From Halopseudomonas pachastrellae (GTDB lineage: Bacteria; Pseudomonadota; Gammaproteobacteria; Pseudomonadales; Pseudomonadaceae), in the NCBI RefSeq assembly GCF_900114765.1, contig NZ_FOUD01000002.1, positions 1 to 64,000 on the forward strand: DNA of 64,000 bases, written 5' to 3'. This document shows positions 55,945 to 61,039 of this stretch, one piece after another. Positions within the stretch are counted from its first letter, which is position 1, and every line of letters begins with the position of its first letter. The notes beneath the pieces are model-generated. The model was not told the origin of the DNA and ran no database searches. It saw only the letters and a list, made by a program, of their open reading frames with translations. The position numbers were made by a program, and so were the translations under genes.

Positions 55945-56568
55945 TCAAAGAACCGCCAGAGGGGCCCGCTGCATGCGTATCAGCATCCACGCCAGCGTAC
56001 CCAGCCAGATGACCTATACGCCGTAGTTGATGCGCTGATACAGCCCAAACGCTTCACCCGACTCCACCGCCGCTGCCATCATCGGCATCACCGCCAGCGA
56101 CACAATCAGGCAAACCAGCTAAAACCGGCAGACCCCAGGCGTTTGCGCGCCAGGTACACCCACAGCAAGTTGGCCAAGGTCAGCGAGGCGAACATCACGA
56201 GCCCCGACAGGTTATGCAGCACCTGATCGCGCGAGGGCTCAACCGGGTTGCAACCCGGGTCGCAGGCAAACAGGCCGGCGCCGATGCTTGCCAGACCATG
56301 CAGCATCAGCAACAGGCCGGAGAACTGAGCCAGACGCACGCCCCAGAACAGGCCGACCACCGCGCCGCCAAACAGCAGAAACAGCACGCCCAGCGGGACG
56401 TTATTGATGATGGGAGACAGCTGATGCGTTGGTGCCTCTAACGCCCCCAGCTCGCTCATGGTCTGGTCAACATGGCTATAGCCGGGGGTACAGGGAACCT
56501 GCGATCAGCACACCGCAGAACAGCTGGACGGGGATCAGCATCCCGGAGAACAACGCGTACTTCTTCAT
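55945..56568 (-). pseudogene. DUF998 membrane protein gene with two frameshifts and a stop
   Basis: Starts MKKYALFSGMLIPVQLFCGV at 56568 with AGGA upstream and reaches SLYP, where a run of five G on the plus strand (56484-56488; normally four) shifts the frame. The next frame continues GYSHVDQTMSELGALEAPTHQL and on through four helices to about 56115. There a second shift leads to LVCLIVSLAVMPMM and GEAFGLYQRINYGV, then TAG at 56016-56014 and VIWLGTLAWMLIRM. The order matches DUF998 from start to end. Confidence 0.7.
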
Positions 56569-56763
56569 CACATCCTGTGCAGACAAAGAGGCGAGGCCGC
56601 AGCGAACATCATGCGGCCTTCGGCGGCGGCCAACACTATACCAAGCAAAAACAGAACCGGCAGCTCTGGCGCAAGCCTTCTGGCCAAGCCCTCCGCTCAG
56701 CAAGCGCAGCTCGTACCAACGCCCTGCGCTATACTGCGCCGAAATCACAGAATTGGGCTTTTT

Positions 56764-57201
56764 ATGAAAGTGTGCGGTGTTGACCTCAACAGTAACGATG
56801 CAAATCTCTGCTTGCTGTCGCTGGAGGATGAGCTGTTTCAGCTGCCGGATTTTCGCTCGCGCCGCCTGACCTTGCCGGGCACCCACAGCGCCAGTGACCT
56901 GCGCTATTTCCAGCAGACCTTTGCCAAGCTGATGCAGGATTACAAGGTGAACAAGGTCGTGATTCGCCAGCGGCCGATGAAGGGCAAGTTTGCTGGCGGC
57001 GCGGTGGGCTTCAAACTGGAAGCGGCTATCGAGCTGATTGCGGGCCTTGATGTGATTATCCTGTCGCCAGCCGATATCAAGGAATCCATCAAGCGCAACC
57101 CGATTGCCGTCCCCTTCGCTGAGACCGGCCTCAAGGCCTATCAAGAAACCGCCTTCAATACCGCCTATGCCTATCTGATGCAGGCGAAATACGCAGACTG
57201 A
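56764..57201 (+). CDS. DUF3010 family protein
   Basis: 145 residues. MKVCGVDLNSNDANLCLLS, then DLRYFQQTFAKLMQDYKVNKVVIRQRPMKGKFAGGAVGFKLEAAIEL, match DUF3010, which has an RNase H/RuvC-like (actin-like) fold with Asp7 at the first strand. Function unknown. Stand-alone gene. Confidence 0.85.
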   Translation: MKVCGVDLNSNDANLCLLSLEDELFQLPDFRSRRLTLPGTHSASDLRYFQQTFAKLMQDYKVNKVVIRQRPMKGKFAGGAVGFKLEAAIELIAGLDVIILSPADIKESIKRNPIAVPFAETGLKAYQETAFNTAYAYLMQAKYAD

Positions 57202-57222
57202 CCTCTGCTTGCTGGCGCCAGG

Positions 57223-57438
57223 CTACTTCCAGCCCTGGCGCCAGCGCTCGGTGTTTTTCAGCTCGCGCCAGTCAATCGGGTACTGACTCTTGGTGAGCAC
57301 TGCCTCCAGCAGGCAAGACAGCACCGCGCCTTCCTCGTCGTACTCCACCTCAACCACCATAAAGTGCTTTTCCCGCTTTTGAGGGGCAACGGCCGTCCAC
57401 TTGCTGTGCAGCAGTTTTGCCGGGTTGATTCGATTCAT
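57223..57438 (-). CDS. Small Trp-rich protein (TIGR02450 family)
   Basis: 71 residues. INPAKLLHSKWTAVAPQKREKHFMVVEVEYDEEG and YPIDWRELKNTERWRQGW fit the TIGR02450 Trp-rich family with three conserved Trp. Function unknown; common in gammaproteobacteria. Confidence 0.85.
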   Translation of the reverse strand: MNRINPAKLLHSKWTAVAPQKREKHFMVVEVEYDEEGAVLSCLLEAVLTKSQYPIDWRELKNTERWRQGWK

Positions 57439-57475
57439 GCTCTTTCCTCATCTGGGCTGCGGCAGGCCCACCCCG

Positions 57476-57651
57476 TTACCAACGAATGTCGATAGGCGTA
57501 CCCGGCGACACCAGCGACATAAACTCGTCCATCTCCGCGTTGGTGATCGCAATACTGCCATCAGTCCAGTCAAAGTGCTGCAGCACCGGCGCGAGCCAGC
57601 CAAAGCCGTTGCGCTGCCCGTGGACCATGATAAAACCGCCGGGGCTACTAC
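57476..57651 (-). pseudogene. C-terminal stump of an L,D-transpeptidase-like gene at the integron edge
   Basis: On the minus strand SPGGFIMVHGQRNGFGW, then HFDWTDGSIAITNAEMDEFMSL and SPGTPIDIRW-stop, match the end of a YkuD-domain protein. The usual catalytic Cys in the WTDGC block is Ser (AGT). Upstream of SPGG the gene is cut off by the 5' half of an attC site. No start remains, so it is a dead fragment truncated by an integron-edge event. Confidence 0.7.
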
Positions 57652-57676
57652 AGTCGGCTTGAACGAGTTGTTAGAC
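57652..57676 (-). repeat. Truncated attC site at the distal end of the cassette array
   Basis: On the minus strand GTCTAACAACTCGTTCAAGC followed by CGAC is the R''-L'' half of a class 1-like attC (RYYYAAC box then TTCAAGCCG). The second half is missing: the L,D-transpeptidase stump follows directly. A deletion at this edge removed the rest. Confidence 0.75.
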
Positions 57677-57972
57677 CACACCAGCCTGTTGTTGAAAGAA
57701 CAAGTCAGCGCCCGCCAAAGTATGCCGGCGAAGCCCGACTGCACGCAGGCGCGTGGCGAACCGCAGGGCGGGGCGTGCGCGGCTGCGTGCGACTCCGCGG
57801 ACCATTGCCAGATGCGCGTTGGCCGAAGGCGAGCGCGCAAGCCGATGAACTTGATGGAGAATCTTGGTGAACGCCGGAGCGCAGCGCGGCGTTCTAGCGA
57901 GAAGAGATCTGGAAGCTGGGCTTTGCCGAGAACACCAAGTGCATGGCAGCCCACGTTGTAGTTCAGGCTTCG
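57677..57972 (-). other. Integron cassette without a convincing gene
   Basis: 296 bases between the truncated attC and the attC at 57973. One open frame of this strand ends with TAA inside the attC box (typical of cassettes), but its only start codons give either a 40-residue tail (at about 57806) or lie within the neighbouring attC. The peptide is Arg/Ala-rich, not recognisable. Could be an ORF-less cassette carrying a promoter or RNA. Confidence 0.45.
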
Positions 57973-58083
57973 GTCTAACACCTGAGTTAAGCCGGACCGC
58001 GCACTCGGCCAAGGCGTATGCAACGATACCACGGCACCAAGCCGAGGCCGCGAAGCGGTCTCGGCTTGAACGTATTGTTAGAC
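57973..58083 (-). repeat. attC site of the monooxygenase cassette (111 bp)
   Basis: Ends are GTCTAAC at both outer boundaries in inverse orientation (57973-57979 and the complement of GTTAGAC 58077-58083). On the minus strand it reads GTCTAACAATACGTTCAAGC at one end and CGGCTTAACTCAGGTGTTAG at the other, the classical R''-L'' and L'-R' arms, with an imperfect palindrome between. The cassette gene stop codon lies three bases before it. Confidence 0.88.
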
Positions 58084-58086
58084 TTG

Positions 58087-58389
58087 CTAGCCAGGTAGCT
58101 TTGCCGCAAGTACATCAACGTTTTCGATGGACGGGGGCTCGGAGAACAACTCACCTGCCTTTTCCATCAACGCGGCTGCGACCTTGCCGGAGAGATGGGC
58201 CTGCCGACCCGCTTCATCCGGGAAAGCATCAAAGATTCCGAAAGTGCTTGGTCCAAGGCGAATGCCAAACCACGCAGTGGTGGCAGGCTCCTCATTGACG
58301 ATGGGAAGGCCACTCAGAAGGAAGCTCTCAACCTCTTTCTCTTTTCCGGGTTTAGCTTCAAGGCGAACGAACAAGGCTACTTTGACCAT
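58087..58389 (-). CDS. Antibiotic biosynthesis monooxygenase-like protein (integron cassette)
   Basis: 100 residues, ATG with AGGAGG upstream. VALFVRLEAKPGKEKEVESFL and AWFGIRLGPSTFGIFDAFPDEAGRQAHLSG match the ABM (dimeric ferredoxin-like) fold of small quinol monooxygenases such as YgiN. In this family the fold can oxidise quinols or aromatic compounds without cofactors; the substrate here is unknown. The gene fills its cassette and ends next to the attC, so it is a mobile cassette gene. Confidence 0.85.
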   Translation of the reverse strand: MVKVALFVRLEAKPGKEKEVESFLLSGLPIVNEEPATTAWFGIRLGPSTFGIFDAFPDEAGRQAHLSGKVAAALMEKAGELFSEPPSIENVDVLAAKLPG

Positions 58390-58442
58390 GGGATGCCTCC
58401 TGTTGTTAAGACGAAATCACGATACGCAATGTTCTCTTGCAA

Positions 58443-58520
58443 GTCTAACGCCGTGCACAGCGGCAGCAGGTCAGCTGACGTCCGGCGCCGCTGGGCGCGA
58501 ACTGCTGCACTTTGTTATAT
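58443..58520 (-). repeat. attC site of the DUF3024 cassette (78 bp)
   Basis: On the minus strand it runs from ATATAACAAAGTGCAGCAG to CTGTGCACGGCGTTAGAC, with a central imperfect palindrome (GCAGCAG... CTGCTGC). The proximal box departs from RYYYAAC at one base; the distal GTTAGAC is standard. The DUF3024 stop is one base upstream. Confidence 0.82.
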
Positions 58521-58521
58521 G

Positions 58522-58869
58522 CTATCCAAAAAAGCATGCGTACTTGTCCTCAGCCACTACGTTGAGAAAGTCAGTAAGCGACTTTGCTTTGGGGGCTGGC
58601 TCGTACCCGTGCCACTTCAAATCCGACCGTTGCCAGAATATCTTCCAGCAGTTCTGCGCCTTGACGAAAGTAGCCTTTGCCACGGGGGTTTCCGTCTTCT
58701 GTGAAGGGTCTCGCCACTGTGGTCTTACTTCAAAGATTTCGACACTTTGACCTTCAATTCTGTAGCCGAGGTCCAGTTCATTTCGGATGTGCGCTGGTGG
58801 GCGCTGCACTTTCATGAAGGCCTCGAGTTCTTTCTCAATCTTCTTAATTTCAAATTCACTTATAGCCAT
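58522..58869 (-). CDS. DUF3024 protein (integron cassette)
   Basis: 115 residues. MAISEFEIKKIEKELEAFM, PPAHIRNELDLGYRIEGQSVEIFEVRPQWRDP and the end WKIFWQRSDLKWHGYEP match DUF3024, a family often found in integron cassettes. Function unknown. The start is 26 bases from the preceding attC and the stop adjoins its own attC, the normal compact cassette layout. Confidence 0.85.
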   Translation of the reverse strand: MAISEFEIKKIEKELEAFMKVQRPPAHIRNELDLGYRIEGQSVEIFEVRPQWRDPSQKTETPVAKATFVKAQNCWKIFWQRSDLKWHGYEPAPKAKSLTDFLNVVAEDKYACFFG

Positions 58870-58875
58870 ACTATT

Positions 58876-59220
58876 TCACTGATGCCCGGCGGGCACATAA
58901 CGGTCTGTTGTGCGGTGACCCCGCATTTGGCGGACTGCTTGCTTCGCAAGCAGGGTGACATCTGCGGAAGCATCCGACACTAACACCTTGTTACTTGCTG
59001 GCGAGCGAGGAAAGTAAGCAATTGCAGGGATCGGCTTTACCTTAAGACCAACTGGCCGTCCGGTATAGCAATTCATCCCCTTGCTTATCGGCGACCTGTT
59101 GGCCTTAAGGGTTGACGACGAGCAGAGGCCTGTCAATTTCATATTCTGCGCTTTCTCATCATAGTTGGGACTCGGCGGTCTCAATGACCAAGTGCAACAT
59201 CTAGTGTAAGGTGTTGCCAT
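58876..59220 (-). CDS. Doubtful ORF in the integron-proximal cassette
   Basis: An open frame of 114 codons that runs through the attC-like site, which is unusual for a genuine cassette gene. The middle part (MKLTGLCSSSTLKANRSP and MNCYTGRPVGLKVKPIP) reads coherently. An internal ATG at about 59142 could be the start. No family recognised and no good ribosome site. Either a short cassette gene that lost its stop or no gene at all. Confidence 0.3.
   Translation of the reverse strand: MATPYTRCCTWSLRPPSPNYDEKAQNMKLTGLCSSSTLKANRSPISKGMNCYTGRPVGLKVKPIPAIAYFPRSPASNKVLVSDASADVTLLAKQAVRQMRGHRTTDRYVPAGHQ
58896..58996 (-). repeat. attC-like site of the next cassette (101 bp)
   Basis: On the minus strand it starts at AAGTAACAAGGTGTTAG and ends CAACAGACCGTTATG, similar to Vibrio-type attC ends (TAACAA ... 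CGTTATG), with a perfect central hairpin CTGCTTGC/GCAAGCAG and a CCGCA/TGCGG pair around it. Box match to the strict consensus is imperfect, so slightly less certain than the other sites. Confidence 0.68.
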
Positions 59221-59285
59221 GTCAAATCACATGCGAATTATTTTAATTCACCAATATCGAAATAGCAGCTTGCGACGATCCTATC

Positions 59286-60338
59286 TTAACGCAGCTCTCC
59301 CCCACCTTCTATACATGACTGCTTAAAGTAAAAACTGTCCGAGCTATAATTGTAAGAAATATTTAAACCCCAAGAAGTCCTATAGGAGCAACTTGGAGCA
59401 CCTCCCCTACAGGATGCCTCTACATTACCAAATGACTGGAAACACAGTGTTTTCATATCATCCACCTGACTTTTATCATCCACTATGTACTCATCACACT
59501 GCTCTCTAGAGTAAAAAGCACACGCAAAATCAATACTAGGTGACGATGTGGCGACGTGTGTGGATATTTGTTTTTCGCTATCTTCTGTCTTGTTTTCTTC
59601 CAAAGAAACTGCTTGAGCGTTGCTCGCCGTATTACTCGACACAGACTCATCAGGCTTTTCTAATTTCGGGACCTGGTTCATGTCAGTTGCCAGTCCTTCT
59701 TGGAAAAGCTCTCTTGTTTCCGTTTCAGCCACAACAGATCCTGCATTTGCCTCAGGATCACTCATTGACTCTAACAATGCCAGCTTTAACTTAGCCTCAG
59801 CAGAGTGCATCGCGTTGGGGTATTGCTCTAGATATTCTTCGAAAGCATTTACCTCGCCTTCCGAATTAGCTTTCTGCCAATCTTCTTCATACGAATTAAT
59901 CATTTTTTCAATTTTGTAATACCCTTCTTTTTCTGCTATACCTAAAGGCGTTTCGCCATCGTAATTTTCAACATTCGGGTCAGCGCCGTTTGCTAATAGA
60001 ATGGATGCATTTTCAGTTGAGTTCCCTTTTACAGCCACATGCAGAGGGGTTGTGAAATAACCGCGTTCGCGGCAAGAAGTTACATCACCCCCAACTTTTA
60101 TCAAGTACTCAATAATTTCAGTGGTGTTTTCTTCATCAGCGAATCCACAAATAGGAATTGTATAATGTGTGCTATCGTTCACCTGTGCTCTAAATTCAGG
60201 CGAGTCCATCAGAGCTTTCATCTCATTGAAGTCAGCACCCAAATCGTACTTCCAGTATAGGTCTCCTGTAGGGGTAGAAGCGCAGCCAGCTAAGGCTGCG
60301 GCCGAAATAAACGCTAAGCTAATGTTTTTTTTGATCAT
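59286..60338 (-). CDS. Ankyrin-repeat lipoprotein, AT-rich
   Basis: 350 residues from ATG 60338, which has AAGGAG 8 bases upstream. Lipoprotein signal MIKKNISLAFISAAALAGC with lipobox ALAGC. Two to three ankyrin-like repeats lie at about 75-150 (TTPLHVAVKGNSTENASILLANGADPNVENYDGETPLGIAEK); a helical and Ser/Glu-rich linker follows, then a Cys-rich C-terminal domain with about seven Cys. Base composition is clearly more AT-rich than in neighbouring genes, pointing to recent transfer. It lies between the intI remnant and the cassettes; no attC follows it. Confidence 0.82.
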   Translation of the reverse strand: MIKKNISLAFISAAALAGCASTPTGDLYWKYDLGADFNEMKALMDSPEFRAQVNDSTHYTIPICGFADEENTTEIIEYLIKVGGDVTSCRERGYFTTPLHVAVKGNSTENASILLANGADPNVENYDGETPLGIAEKEGYYKIEKMINSYEEDWQKANSEGEVNAFEEYLEQYPNAMHSAEAKLKLALLESMSDPEANAGSVVAETETRELFQEGLATDMNQVPKLEKPDESVSSNTASNAQAVSLEENKTEDSEKQISTHVATSSPSIDFACAFYSREQCDEYIVDDKSQVDDMKTLCFQSFGNVEASCRGGAPSCSYRTSWGLNISYNYSSDSFYFKQSCIEGGGELR

Positions 60339-60518
60339 CGATTGAACTCCTTGTGACTTAAATATCCCTCTAAGAGAATTAATGTGCCTGGGCACTTAGC
60401 GAGGCTGTAGAAAATCCATTCCGGGCTCACTCCAGCCATCTCCTTGCTTATCTTTTAGCCCAAAGTCGCTCGGGTCAAACTGTATTCAAGTACGCTGGCG
60501 TGACCTGATATCCACCTA

Positions 60519-60899
60519 ACACCTAAGCATTCGAACGGCATGCTGTGCACGCTGTTCAATGCTTAGGTGCTGGATCGCTCGCTGGGCGATATCGTCCGGG
60601 CCAAACGCCCTGCACGCATTCCGACAGTGCCGACGCACAGCGACGCAACCCAGATCATTGGATTGCTGCCTGAGCCTCACAAACTGGTTGCTTTGCTGAT
60701 GTAGGGTACGGGGCTGGGTGTTGTGGAAACCTGTCGGCTGTGCCTCAAAGACATCGACCGCCAGATCATCACGGGGCGCAGCGGCAAGAGCCCTAGGGGC
60801 CGCGCCACGCTGCTGGGGCATGCTGATGTGCGTACTACGCAGATTTATACCCATGTCCTTGGTAACGCCTTTGCCGGGGTGCAAAGTCCGCTCGGCTGA
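60519..60899 (+). pseudogene. Integron integrase (intI) remnant
   Basis: One plus-strand frame to TGA 60897-60899 keeps clear IntI text: LDRSLGDIVRAKRPARIP, IIGLLPEPHKLVALLM, then GTGLGVVETCRLCLKDIDRQI and the end LLGHADVRTTQIYTHVLGNA with the Tyr nucleophile and FAGVQSPLG. Two in-frame TAG codons (60564, 60702), a missing N-terminus and a deletion of the middle catalytic region (HxxR block and Lys) show that it is dead. The frame points away from the cassettes, the standard arrangement of an integron. Confidence 0.85.
60520..60569. repeat. Inverted repeat CACCTAAGCATT / AATGCTTAGGTG inside the intI remnant
   Basis: Perfect 12-base arms at 60520-60531 and 60558-60569 with a 26-base loop that itself holds GAAC/GTTC. 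The left neighbour ACCTAAC fits an attC-type RYYYAAC box, but no matching GTTRRRY follows. It overlaps the coding remnant, so its origin is unclear. Confidence 0.6.
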
Positions 60900-60991
60900 A
60901 TGTGCCCGCCGTGCCATCCCTGTGTGCGCTTAAACTGCGCGAACGCCTTGCTGACTATTCCAGCGAGCAAGGCGCTGTCCACCACCTTTAA

Positions 60992-61024
60992 ACAACAACC
61001 CCGGCGCGTGGCCGGGGTTGTTGT
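60992..61024 (-). terminator. Terminator of purL
   Basis: Stem ACAACAACCCCGGC (60992-61005) with GCCGGGGTTGTTGT (61011-61024) and a five-base loop, 15 bases after the purL stop. Same ACAACAAC...GTTGTTGT arms as the terminators near 31.5 and 32.3 kb. Confidence 0.85.
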
Positions 61025-61039
61025 GTGCTGCGCTGGCGT

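Noticed and set aside
57448-58032. Long minus-strand frame across the integron edge
   Set aside because: It crosses an attC, an empty cassette and the transpeptidase stump in the wrong frame, so it cannot be a real gene.
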